Part shown: one piece after another, positions 25,993-34,594 of the stretch
Layout: every line of letters starts with the position of its first letter
Position numbering within the stretch: the first letter of the stretch is position 1
From: Opitutaceae bacterium
Lineage (GTDB): Bacteria; Verrucomicrobiota; Verrucomicrobiia; Opitutales; Opitutaceae
DNA: 37,529 nucleotides
Assembly (NCBI GenBank): GCA_016715765.1
Contig: JADJZJ010000042.1
Coordinates: 1 to 37,529, forward strand
Direction: 5' to 3'
Translations under genes and position numbers: made by a program
Notes under the pieces: model-generated
Databases searched by the model: none
The model's input: the letters and a program-made list of their open reading frames with translations, nothing else
What the model was told of the DNA's origin: nothing

Positions 25993-27197
25993 GGGCGAAG
26001 GGCCAGACGCAGGAGGTCTTTTGCCGTGCCCGGGGTGGGCGACAGGCGGAGCGCCTTGAAGGCGGCGAGGGAAAGGCGCCGGCCGGCAATTTGCAGGGCG
26101 TGAATGATGGCGGCGGAACGAATCCGGTCGCAGGCCGGCGGATCGAAATGGCGCGCCAGCGCAGGCTTGAGCTCGTCGAGCAGGGCCAGGAAGGACGGCA
26201 GGGGGTCGGTTTCCTCCGGTTGGGCATTGCGGCCGGCGCGGAAGAGGAGGCTGTCATTCACCACCAGCCGTTCGATCCAGGCCCGTTCGGCAGCCGGCGC
26301 CGGTATGGCAGGTCCATCGCCGGACACCGGGACGCTGGCCGCACGGCAGCGGGAGCGCAGCTGTTGAATTCCCGCCGGCAGGCTGAGGCCGGGGATCGAG
26401 GCGGCGAGATCGGCCAGCACGGCGAACTCCTCCAGGGCGAAGACATCCGTGCCCGCGCAGGTTTTGGAAGCTTCATGATACCGGTAGACGGCCACCTCAC
26501 GGTCGATCTGCCGGAAAGCCGCGGGACCATGCCGGCGCAGGAGACGCAGCCAAAGGTCCAGGTCCATGACCAGATGCAGATCCTCGCGCACGCCCCCGGC
26601 CTGCCGGACCGCCGGCAGATGCAGCAGTGAACCGGGCTGATTGACCCGCAGGGCGAAGAGGCCGCCCGGCCAGTCGGGAAGGATGCCGGCTGCGTAGCGG
26701 GAGAAGACTTCCCGACCCCGAAGATTGGCCGTGAGGCCGCTGGCCGCGACCGCGCCGGGTGAATCGAGGACCGCCGCAAGCGCAAACAGGGCGCCGGGCG
26801 CGAGGAAATCGTCACTGTTGAGCCAGTTGAACCATTCGCCGTTCGCGCGGGAAATTCCCTTTTGAATCGCATGCGATTGCCCGCGATCGGGCTCGCTGAC
26901 CCAGTGGTCGAGCCATGGCTCATACTTTCTGATGATGTCCGCGCTGCCATCGGTGCTGCCACCGTCAATGACGAGGTATTGGAGGTTCGGGTAGCCCTGG
27001 AGCAGGACCGAGCGGATCGTTTCCTCGAGATAAGCGGCTTGGTTGTAGGAAGGAGTGACCAGCGTGATGCGTGGCCAGGTGCCGGCATCGGCGCCGCTGG
27101 GGCGCGACGTCGCTTCGGTCCATGGCCAGCCCTGCTTGTCCGCCGGCGAAGGGGGCAGTTCAGCCAGCAGATTTTGGATGGGCGTGGCGGATGTCAT
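25989..27197 (-). CDS. Glycosyltransferase family 2, GWPW-type paralogue B
   Basis: 402 aa from the ATG at 27197 (MTSATPIQNLLAELPPSPAD), which overlaps the FkbM stop as ATGA. The domain order is the same as in paralogue A: GWPWTEAT, WPRITLVTPSYNQAAYLEET, VIDGGSTDGSADIIRKY, EPDRGQSHAIQKG, WLNSDDFLAPGALFALA. The middle (LHLVMDLDLWLRLLRRHG) is also alike. The C-terminal part is longer and unlike copy A, with a region around KPALARHFDPPACDRIR. It is the third of the four GT2 genes when counted from the left edge of the block, and likely adds a different sugar from copy A. Confidence 0.9.
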   Translation of the reverse strand: MTSATPIQNLLAELPPSPADKQGWPWTEATSRPSGADAGTWPRITLVTPSYNQAAYLEETIRSVLLQGYPNLQYLVIDGGSTDGSADIIRKYEPWLDHWVSEPDRGQSHAIQKGISRANGEWFNWLNSDDFLAPGALFALAAVLDSPGAVAASGLTANLRGREVFSRYAAGILPDWPGGLFALRVNQPGSLLHLPAVRQAGGVREDLHLVMDLDLWLRLLRRHGPAAFRQIDREVAVYRYHEASKTCAGTDVFALEEFAVLADLAASIPGLSLPAGIQQLRSRCRAASVPVSGDGPAIPAPAAERAWIERLVVNDSLLFRAGRNAQPEETDPLPSFLALLDELKPALARHFDPPACDRIRSAAIIHALQIAGRRLSLAAFKALRLSPTPGTAKDLLRLALRP

Positions 27198-27940
27198 GCT
27201 CGGGCGCCGGCCGGGGGTTTGCGGGTCCACAGCCAATCCGTGCCGAAAACCTCAAGGTCATAACCGGGTGAAAGTCTGGCCCTGGCTTCGTTCCTTTCCT
27301 CGCCGGTCAGGTGGATGTGCTCAAAAATAATGTAAACTGGCTGCCAACGGTTGAGATCGAGCTGGGAGAGGATTTTCCAATCCCAGCCCTCGGCGTCGAT
27401 GTGAAGGATATCGAGTCGGGTCAGGCGGGTGCGTTGCAGGAGGGTCTCCAGTGACATGCCCTCAACCGGCAGCGTCCGCACAAAGGGCGCCAGTCGCGCT
27501 CCGTCCGGGTGCTTGAGGATGTGCTGCCTGTCGAAGGAACCGAGCTGGTCCGGATCGATGCGGAGATCCGGGAGTCGGGCCTTGGCGGAATCATCCACGT
27601 AATAAAATTCCGCGGGGCGGCCGTCGTTGATTGCCGCCTGCACGTAGGTGAACCGCGGGTCGTTGCCCCAGTGCTGGCGTGCCCGCGCCAGGAGGTGCGG
27701 CACGGGCTCCACAAACACGCAGCGCAGGGCGGGTCGGCGACGAAGGAGCCGGGCGGTGGGGTCATCCAGGTATCCGTCATTGGCGCCGATTTTCACGAGG
27801 CAGGCATCGGCCGGCAGGGTCCGGCTGCACTGGAGCACAAAGGCGAGGTCCCGTCGCCCGGTAACGGCGCGCCAAGTGAATTCAAGGGCGGGTCCGAGGA
27901 TCGGGATGCCTTTGAATCGGGTGCGAAGAGGGATAGCCAA
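27194..27940 (-). CDS. FkbM family SAM-dependent methyltransferase
   Basis: 248 aa. After a basic, partly hydrophobic N-terminus (KGIPILGPALEFTWRAVTGR) come the SAM motif CLVKIGANDGYLDDPTARLL and FVEPVPHLLARARQHWG. FVRTLPVEGMSLETLL and the FkbM motif LDILHIDAEGWDWKILSQLD follow, then YIIFEHIHLTGEE. This is a different FkbM branch from the gene at 22391-23080 (GANDG instead of GSSDG). Probable role: O-methylation of a glycan sugar. It follows the preceding methyltransferase by 14 bases and overlaps the next GT2 by ATGA. Confidence 0.88.
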   Translation of the reverse strand: MAIPLRTRFKGIPILGPALEFTWRAVTGRRDLAFVLQCSRTLPADACLVKIGANDGYLDDPTARLLRRRPALRCVFVEPVPHLLARARQHWGNDPRFTYVQAAINDGRPAEFYYVDDSAKARLPDLRIDPDQLGSFDRQHILKHPDGARLAPFVRTLPVEGMSLETLLQRTRLTRLDILHIDAEGWDWKILSQLDLNRWQPVYIIFEHIHLTGEERNEARARLSPGYDLEVFGTDWLWTRKPPAGARA

Positions 27941-27954
27941 AAACAGGTGCGAGC

Positions 27955-28806
27955 CTAGCGTTTGCGCAGGACCCAGGCCGTCTGATAACCATAGGCCTGG
28001 GGTGTGACGGAGAGGATTTCGAACAGCGGACCCAGAAAGGCCTGCAGATAGCGCGCACGGTAAAAGACGTTCGAGGCGGCGTCCTGCCCGATGACCGTGA
28101 TGTCGGCGGGTTCAATCCCGGGAGTGAGCAGGGAGTGGCCCTGCAGGCTGCGGGCGAGCGGGTGCTGCGGCTGCGCGGCGAGCAATTGCAGGGTATGCTC
28201 ATCATGCACGGTGCAGTAGAGGATTCCGCCCCGGCCCAGCACGCGCCGGATCTCGAGGAACCAGCTTTCCGCGAAGTCGTCGATGTGGGTGAAAACCGAT
28301 CCGCAATAAACCAGGCCGAAGTGGCCGTCCGGGAAAGGCAGGTGCGGGATGGTGGTGTTCACGGCGAACCGGAAGGGCGGGTTGAGGCGGGTCTTGAGCC
28401 AGTTGATGTGGGGCGCACTCACATCGAGTCCCCAGACTTCGGTGCGCGCGGCATAATCCGCGAGATGCCGGATCATCCGGCCGCCGCCGCAGCCGAGGTC
28501 GAGGATGGGCCGGGCCCCCGGATTGAATCCGGCGTCGGAGCGGGCGATGACCTCCAGCATCCGGGCAACATCCTCCCGGCCGGATGCAACATAGCTCTGC
28601 TCATCCTGGCCGTAGCCCAGCCAGAGATCGCGGGGCGGGACCGGCAGGGCGGCGCCCGCCGCCGCCGGCCGGTAGTGCAGGGCCAGGCCGGCCCGGGCGT
28701 TGCGGCCCGGGAAGTACTTGGTGAGCAAAATCTGATTTTCGCCCAGTTCCAGCAGTTGGAGCAGGATCCGGAACTTGGCTTTCAAGGCGGACAGCATTCG
28801 TCGCAT
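27955..28806 (-). CDS. Class I SAM-dependent methyltransferase
   Basis: 283 aa. The SAM-binding motif I is ARPILDLGCGGGRMIRHLAD, with VWGLDVSAPHINWLKTRL for motif II and FGLVYCGSVFTHIDDFAESW for motif IV, then RRVLGRGGILYCTVHDEHTL. These are Methyltransf_11/25-type features. A leading helix-rich part of about 70 residues precedes the fold. It lies 21 bases after a GT4 and 14 before an FkbM gene in the polysaccharide operon, so a glycan methylation step is the natural guess, but the target atom is unknown. Confidence 0.87.
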   Translation of the reverse strand: MRRMLSALKAKFRILLQLLELGENQILLTKYFPGRNARAGLALHYRPAAAGAALPVPPRDLWLGYGQDEQSYVASGREDVARMLEVIARSDAGFNPGARPILDLGCGGGRMIRHLADYAARTEVWGLDVSAPHINWLKTRLNPPFRFAVNTTIPHLPFPDGHFGLVYCGSVFTHIDDFAESWFLEIRRVLGRGGILYCTVHDEHTLQLLAAQPQHPLARSLQGHSLLTPGIEPADITVIGQDAASNVFYRARYLQAFLGPLFEILSVTPQAYGYQTAWVLRKR

Positions 28807-28827
28807 GGGGGTGAAATCCGGTTCGTT

Positions 28828-30105
28828 CTAACCGCGGGCGGGTTGCCCGAGTTCATGGTATAGCTGCCGGTATTGGCGCACGCATTGCAGCGGATCATGG
28901 CGGGCCATGACATGCTTCCGGCCGAGGTCGGCGAAGGCGGCGCGGGTAACGGGATCGTCGGCCAGTTGGTGGATGGCGGCGGCGATGGCCGCGACATCGC
29001 CCACCGGCACCAGTCGGCCGGCCCGGCCGTGGTCCAGGGCCTCGCTCAAACCGCCGACATCGGTGCCGATCACGGCGGTGCCGCAGGCCATGGCCTCGAT
29101 CGCGGTCTGCCCGAAGGCTTCCGCGCGGGAGGGAACGACAAAGCAGTCCATGGCGGAATAGGCGGCCCGCTTGATCGTGTCGGAGTCCAGGTGCCCGAGG
29201 TGCACCCAGCGCAGGCGCAGGCGCTGGACCAGCGCCGCATCGGGTTCGCGGCCGAAGCTCAGCAGCGTGATGGGCGGTTCATCCAGCCGGTTCTCGACGA
29301 GCAGTTCCAGCGCGGCGATCAGATCAGCCAGGCCCTTGCGGGAATTGGTCAGGCTGGCGGACGCGAAGCCGACGACCAGGCCGTCGGGCGCCAGGCCGAG
29401 GGCCGTGCGCGCGGCGGGTTTGGCGATGGGGGCGAACGCCTCGGTGTCGAGCGGGTAGTAGATGGTTTCAAAGCGGGTGCCGGCGGGAAACACCGTGGAT
29501 TTTTCGGCGGCGGCGGTGGTCCACGCACTGTTGCCGACGACAACCAGCGGATGGCCGGCGAGGGCCCGCTGCTTCACCGCGGCACAGTCCCATTCGAGAG
29601 TCGAGAGCCGCGGGTTGGCCACCAGGTCGCTGGCATAGTGGAATCCGCCCAGGCCCGGATTCTGGTCGTGCAGGGTCCACACCATCGGACGCCGCTGGCT
29701 GGCGAAGAAACGGGGATAATCGATGAAGCCGGCGACCCAGTGGAGATGCACCGCATCGGCGGTCCTGACCCAATCATGGCGCTCCGGCCGGCAGCGGGAA
29801 AAGGGCGGGGAGAAGAGTTCCCAACTGCCGTGCCGCGCCGCCTCGGCGAGTTCGCGCCCGATGCGATATTGCATGCGCTGGGCAAAATTGCCGAGCCACG
29901 GCAGGTGGCGGCTCAGGCGCTCGCGCCGGCCGGGCAGGGGCGTGCCGGTGCAGACGGTGGCGACGGTGGTGGCCTGGTTGTCGCGGACCAAAATGCGGGA
30001 GTCGTCACCCGCCCGGTGGAGGGCCTCATGGATGCGCCGGGCGGCGATCCCGGCGCCATCCGCCAGGGTGGTGGCGAGATGCGTGATGCGCATGGGGGGA
30101 TTCAT
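28828..30105 (-). CDS. Glycosyltransferase family 4
   Basis: 425-aa GT-B transferase. The start ATG at 30105 is 2 bases after the preceding stop; Met5 (MRITHLATTLADGAGIAARR) is an alternative. VHLHWVAGFIDYPRFFASQR and PMVWTLHDQNPGLGGFHYAS place it near WcaC/WbpX-type enzymes that use a HLHW motif. The donor domain has VVGFASASLTNSRKGLADLI, LSFGREPDAALVQRLRL and a classical EX7E in EAFGQTAIEAMACGTAVIGT. A retaining hexosyl or deoxyhexosyl transfer is likely; the substrate is unknown. Confidence 0.9.
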   Translation of the reverse strand: MNPPMRITHLATTLADGAGIAARRIHEALHRAGDDSRILVRDNQATTVATVCTGTPLPGRRERLSRHLPWLGNFAQRMQYRIGRELAEAARHGSWELFSPPFSRCRPERHDWVRTADAVHLHWVAGFIDYPRFFASQRRPMVWTLHDQNPGLGGFHYASDLVANPRLSTLEWDCAAVKQRALAGHPLVVVGNSAWTTAAAEKSTVFPAGTRFETIYYPLDTEAFAPIAKPAARTALGLAPDGLVVGFASASLTNSRKGLADLIAALELLVENRLDEPPITLLSFGREPDAALVQRLRLRWVHLGHLDSDTIKRAAYSAMDCFVVPSRAEAFGQTAIEAMACGTAVIGTDVGGLSEALDHGRAGRLVPVGDVAAIAAAIHQLADDPVTRAAFADLGRKHVMARHDPLQCVRQYRQLYHELGQPARG

Positions 30106-30107
30106 GT

Positions 30108-30923
30108 TCAGGGTCGCAGGGCTTCGATGAAGAGACTGTCCGGCCTCCGCAAACCGGCCGGGCCGATATCGAGATGCCGGCCATTCCCGGACCAGTCGCG
30201 GATGCGGCTGACGTCAGCCTGGACAACAGTGACATCGGTGAATCCGATCGCGGCCAGCAGGGTGGACAGTGAAATCCGGTCATACATCCACCGGTGCATT
30301 TCGCCTGTCTGGCGGAATCTGGCCTCGTCCACCTCGCTGCGATCCAGCCCCAGGCGGCGGCGCGCGCGACCGTCCAACCAGTCCCGCACCTTGCGGCGCA
30401 GGCCGGGTGCAGCCGGTTGCGGCCGGGCTTCGGGATTGGCCGCGGCCTTGTCGAACTCGTCGCCGATCCGGGCGCGAACCCATTCGCCGCATTGGCCGCT
30501 GCGCATGAAGGGCGCCATCTCGCCGCCGGCTTTGCGGCGCGCCAGCTGATCCAGCATCTCCAGGGTCATCCACTGGTGCTGACCGGCCAGGGCGGAGTCA
30601 TCGGGCTTCGCCGCTGCCGCCGCCACCAGGTCCAGGTAAAGTCGCGCCTTCTGTTCCAGATCGGGCACGACCACCCGCAACACCCCGCCGGGGGCGAGCA
30701 CGCGGTGGCACTCGGCCAGAAAGCGGCCGGCTTCAGCCCGGTCAAAGTGCTCGAGCACATGGGAATGATACACGACCTCGCAGCTGCCCGCCGGCAGGGG
30801 CAGGGTCTCGCGCAAATCGTGCCTGACCACGTGCGGCGGACGGGCCACGAAATCCAGGTTGTGCCAACCGGGCAGAAACACGTCGCCGCAACCCAGATTC
30901 AGGCGCTGGAGTTCAGGTGCCAT
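30108..30923 (-). CDS. Class I SAM-dependent methyltransferase
   Basis: 271 aa from the ATG at 30923, MAPELQRLNLGCGDVFLPGW, with motif I LNLGCGD right at the N-terminus as in short O-antigen-cluster methyltransferases. VVYHSHVLEHFDRAEAGRFL and HRVLAPGGVLRVVVPDLEQK are the motifs IV and V typical of Methyltransf_11-type proteins with a predicted SAM fold. The second half has VRDWLDGRARRRLGLDRSEV and HRWMYDRISLSTLLAAIGF. Its upstream side runs into the poly-G tract 51 bases before the start, so the true upstream neighbour cannot be seen. Confidence 0.87.
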   Translation of the reverse strand: MAPELQRLNLGCGDVFLPGWHNLDFVARPPHVVRHDLRETLPLPAGSCEVVYHSHVLEHFDRAEAGRFLAECHRVLAPGGVLRVVVPDLEQKARLYLDLVAAAAAKPDDSALAGQHQWMTLEMLDQLARRKAGGEMAPFMRSGQCGEWVRARIGDEFDKAAANPEARPQPAAPGLRRKVRDWLDGRARRRLGLDRSEVDEARFRQTGEMHRWMYDRISLSTLLAAIGFTDVTVVQADVSRIRDWSGNGRHLDIGPAGLRRPDSLFIEALRP

Positions 30924-30974
30924 GTGAGGGATTCCCTGCCGTTGTCTTTGCGGAGACCGGGGCGGGGACGCCAG

Positions 30975-31456
<482 letters not shown>

Positions 31457-31471
31457 CGGATCGGCGTTCAT
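31457..31471 (-). other. Five-codon start of a gene truncated by the poly-G tract
   Basis: An ATG at 31471 overlaps the stop codon of the Wzt-like gene (ATGA), exactly as at most other junctions of this operon, and reads M-N-A-D-P before entering the poly-C (minus-strand) tract. A real gene probably began here. On the far side of the tract, 30899-30974 is open in the same nominal frame, ending in RKDNGRESLTWHLNSSA and a stop at 30899, and another frame ends at 30913; either could be the lost gene's end. Its product cannot be identified. Confidence 0.5.
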
Positions 31472-32682
31472 GGCCCATGTTCCCAGACGGCGCAATCGGG
31501 GGCGAGGAGTCCCTTCCAATCGGCGGCGGCGGTGCCGGCCACGGCGAAGTCCGGATCCTCGATGGTGAAGCTGAGCACGTTGTCCTGTTGGTCGAGGAAG
31601 GCGACATTGCGAACGGCCAGGGAGAGACTGATGGAGTAGCGGCCGACATTGAGCGACCGGGTGTCAAGCGTCACCTGCCGGTGCGGACCGGTGGCGGGCG
31701 TTCGGGCAAATTCATCCGAGGAATGCAGCACCTGCTGCTGGCCCTCGTCGCGGAGGTGCAGGGAGATGACAGCATGGGCCGGGATTTCACCGCCCAGGGT
31801 GATGCGGATGCGCAGGGGCTCGCCGCGCTTCAGCCGGTTGGTCCGGCCGATACCGACGTGGGCAAAGTGGGGTTTCGTACCGTCTCGGTTCGGAGTGTTC
31901 CACTCCGCGCGGTCTTCAGTGGGGGCCTGGAATTCCTCCAGGTAGGCGCGCACGACCGATTCCACCGGTCCGCTGGCGGCCACCCGGCCCTGCCGCAGGA
32001 GCAGGCCCTGCGTGCACAGGCTGCGCACCGCCGGCAGGCTGTGGCTCACGAACAGCACGGTGCGGCCGGTGCGCGCGACCTCGTGCATCTTGCCGAGGCA
32101 TTTTTCCTGGAACTGGATGTCACCGACGGCGAGGACCTCGTCCACGATGAGGATTTCCGGCTCGAGGTGGGCGGCCACGGCAAAGGCCAGGCGCACGTAC
32201 ATGCCGCTGCTGTAGCGCTTGACCGGCGTGTCGAGGAAGCGCTCGACCTCGGCGAACGCCACGATCTCGTCGAATTTGCGGCGGATTTCGGCGCGCGACA
32301 TGCCGAGAATGGCGCCGTTGAGGAAGATGTTTTCCCGTCCGCTCAGCTCGGGATGGAAGCCGGTGCCCACTTCCAGCAGCGAGGACACGCGGCCGCGCAG
32401 GACGATGCGGCCCTCGGTGGGCTCGGTAATGCGCGAAAGGATTTTGAGGAGGGTGGACTTGCCGGCGCCGTTGCGGCCGATGATGCCGATCACCTCGCCG
32501 GCCGGCACGGCGAAATCCAGTTCGCGGAGCGCCCAGAAGGTTTCCTCCTCCAACCGGCCCTGCCGCAGGCGCCGCCAGAGTCCGCGGGCGCCGTGGGAGA
32601 GCGCGTCGCGCAGCGTGTCCGCCCGGGCCTGGCGTTGCAGCCGGTAACTCTTGGAGAGATGTTCGACGACAATGGCGTTCAT
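31468..32682 (-). CDS. Polysaccharide ABC transporter ATPase, Wzt-like with C-terminal extension
   Basis: 404 aa from the ATG at 32682 (MNAIVVEHLSKSYRL), overlapping the permease stop as ATGA. The nucleotide-binding domain has Walker A GRNGAGKST at 69-77, the signature RYSSGMYVRLAF at about 156-167 and Walker B EILIVDEVL at 176-184. RVSSLLEVGTGFHPELSGREN at about 98-118 is the TagH/Wzt/KpsT hallmark of polysaccharide exporters. After residue 240 or so comes a beta-rich extension of about 150 residues resembling Wzt C-terminal carbohydrate-binding domains, which in known systems recognise the finished glycan chain end. It works with the Wzm-like permease encoded just upstream. Confidence 0.92.
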   Translation of the reverse strand: MNAIVVEHLSKSYRLQRQARADTLRDALSHGARGLWRRLRQGRLEEETFWALRELDFAVPAGEVIGIIGRNGAGKSTLLKILSRITEPTEGRIVLRGRVSSLLEVGTGFHPELSGRENIFLNGAILGMSRAEIRRKFDEIVAFAEVERFLDTPVKRYSSGMYVRLAFAVAAHLEPEILIVDEVLAVGDIQFQEKCLGKMHEVARTGRTVLFVSHSLPAVRSLCTQGLLLRQGRVAASGPVESVVRAYLEEFQAPTEDRAEWNTPNRDGTKPHFAHVGIGRTNRLKRGEPLRIRITLGGEIPAHAVISLHLRDEGQQQVLHSSDEFARTPATGPHRQVTLDTRSLNVGRYSISLSLAVRNVAFLDQQDNVLSFTIEDPDFAVAGTAAADWKGLLAPDCAVWEHGP

Positions 32683-33512
32683 ATGATGTCGGCAAAGCCC
32701 CGTTCGGTGCGCCGGAAGAACCAGACCCCGGTGACGCAGAAAATCGTGATCAGGAGAATCGAGGTGCCGAGACCCCAGGCGGAAAACTGGTGTGTGCCGC
32801 CGAGCAGGCACCAGCGGAAACCGTCAATGACCCCGGTGAGCGGATTCAGGGCCAGCAGGTCGCGCCAGTTCGGGAAATAATCGGTGCGGTAGCCGACCGG
32901 CGACACGAAGACGCCGATCTGCAGCAGGAAGGGCACGATGAAGCGAAAGTCGCGGTAGCGCACCGTCAGGGCCGTCAGCCAGAGGCCGGCGCCGAGGGCG
33001 GCGGCGAGGGCGAGCAAAATGAAGAACGGCAGCACCAGCCAGTGCCAGGTCGGCCATTGCCCGTACCAGGCCGACAGGCCGGTGAAAAGGACCAGCACCA
33101 CGGCAAAATCGACCAGGGCGACGCCGACCGAGGAAAGGGGCACGAGCAGGCGCGGGAAGTACACCTTCGAAATGAGGCTGGCGTTGCCCACCAGGCTGCC
33201 GCTGGAGCCCGACAGGGCGGCGGCAAAAAGCTGCCAGGGCAGGAGACCGGCCAGCACCAGCAGCGGGTAGGGCACGCCGCCGGAGGGCATCTTGGCCAGG
33301 TTGCCGAACAGGAAGACAAAGATGGCCGTGGTGATCGCGGGCTGGATGACCGCCCAGGCGATGCCGAGCACGGCCTGCTTGTAGCGCACCTTGATGTCGC
33401 GCCAGGCGAGGAAGCCGAGCAGCTCCCGGTAGCGCCAGATGTCCCGCCAGTAGTGGCGCTCGGCCCGGCCCGCCTCGATCACCAGTTCCGGCACGTCTGG
33501 GTTATCGTTCAT
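32679..33512 (-). CDS. Polysaccharide ABC transporter permease, Wzm-like
   Basis: 277 aa with about six hydrophobic segments. The N-terminal amphipathic part YWRDIWRYRELLGFLAWRDI with KVRYKQAVLGIAWAVIQPAI is the hallmark of ABC-2 type polysaccharide and teichoate exporters (Wzm/TagG/KpsM). VLAGLLPWQLFAAALSGSSGSL with VSKVYFPRLLVPLSS-like segment (SLISKVYFPRLLVPLSSVG) and FYLLQIGVFVSPVGY-like end (LLQIGVFVSPVGYRTDYF) agree. It would form the inner-membrane channel through which the lipid-linked polysaccharide is flipped. ATGA overlaps join it to the GT4 upstream and the ATPase downstream. Confidence 0.93.
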   Translation of the reverse strand: MNDNPDVPELVIEAGRAERHYWRDIWRYRELLGFLAWRDIKVRYKQAVLGIAWAVIQPAITTAIFVFLFGNLAKMPSGGVPYPLLVLAGLLPWQLFAAALSGSSGSLVGNASLISKVYFPRLLVPLSSVGVALVDFAVVLVLFTGLSAWYGQWPTWHWLVLPFFILLALAAALGAGLWLTALTVRYRDFRFIVPFLLQIGVFVSPVGYRTDYFPNWRDLLALNPLTGVIDGFRWCLLGGTHQFSAWGLGTSILLITIFCVTGVWFFRRTERGFADII

Positions 33513-34594
33513 GGGGCGAGGAGGACGGCGGCCAGATGCCGCTGGAAGGCCGGAAAGGCAAACGAGTCGGCCCGGGCGCGGATGGCGGCGGGGTCGCGGG
33601 GGTGCTGCACAAGGTCGGTCACGGCGGCGGCAATTTCAGGGATGTTGCCGTAGTCGGCAAGCGCGCCGACAGACTCGGTGATGACTTCCGGCACGGCGCC
33701 GGCGCGGGCCCCGAGGCAGGGTTTGCCGTGGATCATGGCCTCGAGGAAGACCAGGCCGAAGCCCTCCTTGCGACTGGGCAGCGCAAACAGGTCGCAGGCG
33801 GCGTACTCGGCGCGGAGCGCCGCATCGTCGATGCGGCCGGTGAAGGTCACGGCGCCAGTCACGCCTTGCTGTTGGGCGAGCCGGCGCAGGCGCGGCTCAT
33901 CGTCACCGCCGCCAACGATACGCAGCGTGGCGTCCGGATGGACCCGGCGCACGAGCGGCAGCGCTTCGATCAGGGTATCGTAGCCCTTGTAGGTATCGGT
34001 GGAGGCCAGGCGCCCGACCGTGAGAATCCGGGGGCCGGATCCGCGAACCGCGGCGGCCGGAGCGGTGGTCGCGGGCGACAGGAGGGGATCCAGGGTATTG
34101 GGCACCACGACGAGGGCCGCGGGCGGGAGTTCCGGGCAGAACCTGAGGAGTTGTCGGCGCGTGAATTCGCTGACGCAGAGGATGCGATGCGCCCCGCGCA
34201 GGGCCCAGCGTTCGGCCGGGCTGTACGGTCGCCACACATCGATGCCGTGCGCGACGAGGTAGTATTCCAGCCGCGGGTTGAACCAACCGGCCAGCCGGGC
34301 GACCGGCAGCAGGTGCAGATGGCCGCAAATCAGCTTGTCGTTGCGACGGCCCAGCCGGATGGCCTGCAGCAAAAAGCGCAGCTTGCCGCGCTGACAGCCG
34401 ATCTGCTCGCGCAAATTGTCCGCCGAGTAAAGCGGCAGCCGGGGATCACGGCCGGGCCGGTCGTTGAGCACCAGCGAGTCCACCCGGCCCTCCGGCCCGG
34501 CGAGTTCGCAAAGCGCCTTGAGGTAGAGCCGCAGGATCCGGGCGATGCCGCCTTCGGCCAGGAACAGTTCGGGGGAAAGCAGCAGGAACCTCAT
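33509..34594 (-). CDS. Glycosyltransferase family 4
   Basis: 361 aa from the ATG at 34594 (MRFLLLSPELFLAEGGIARI), which overlaps the asparagine-synthase stop as ATGA; the open frame continues upstream but inside that gene. LICGHLHLLPVARLAGWFNP and YYLVAHGIDVWRPYSPAERW mark the acceptor domain. The donor domain has ILTVGRLASTDTYKGYDTLI, LRIVGGGDDEPRLRRLAQQQ and a textbook EX7E in RKEGFGLVFLEAMIHGKPCL. It is the second gene of the polysaccharide operon, directly before the export genes. The donor sugar is unknown. Confidence 0.92.
   Translation of the reverse strand: MRFLLLSPELFLAEGGIARILRLYLKALCELAGPEGRVDSLVLNDRPGRDPRLPLYSADNLREQIGCQRGKLRFLLQAIRLGRRNDKLICGHLHLLPVARLAGWFNPRLEYYLVAHGIDVWRPYSPAERWALRGAHRILCVSEFTRRQLLRFCPELPPAALVVVPNTLDPLLSPATTAPAAAVRGSGPRILTVGRLASTDTYKGYDTLIEALPLVRRVHPDATLRIVGGGDDEPRLRRLAQQQGVTGAVTFTGRIDDAALRAEYAACDLFALPSRKEGFGLVFLEAMIHGKPCLGARAGAVPEVITESVGALADYGNIPEIAAAVTDLVQHPRDPAAIRARADSFAFPAFQRHLAAVLLAP

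Noticed and set aside
28873..30549. Long plus-strand open frame (about 558 codons)
   Set aside because: Antisense to a well-supported GT4 and a methyltransferase; the translation has no recognisable fold.
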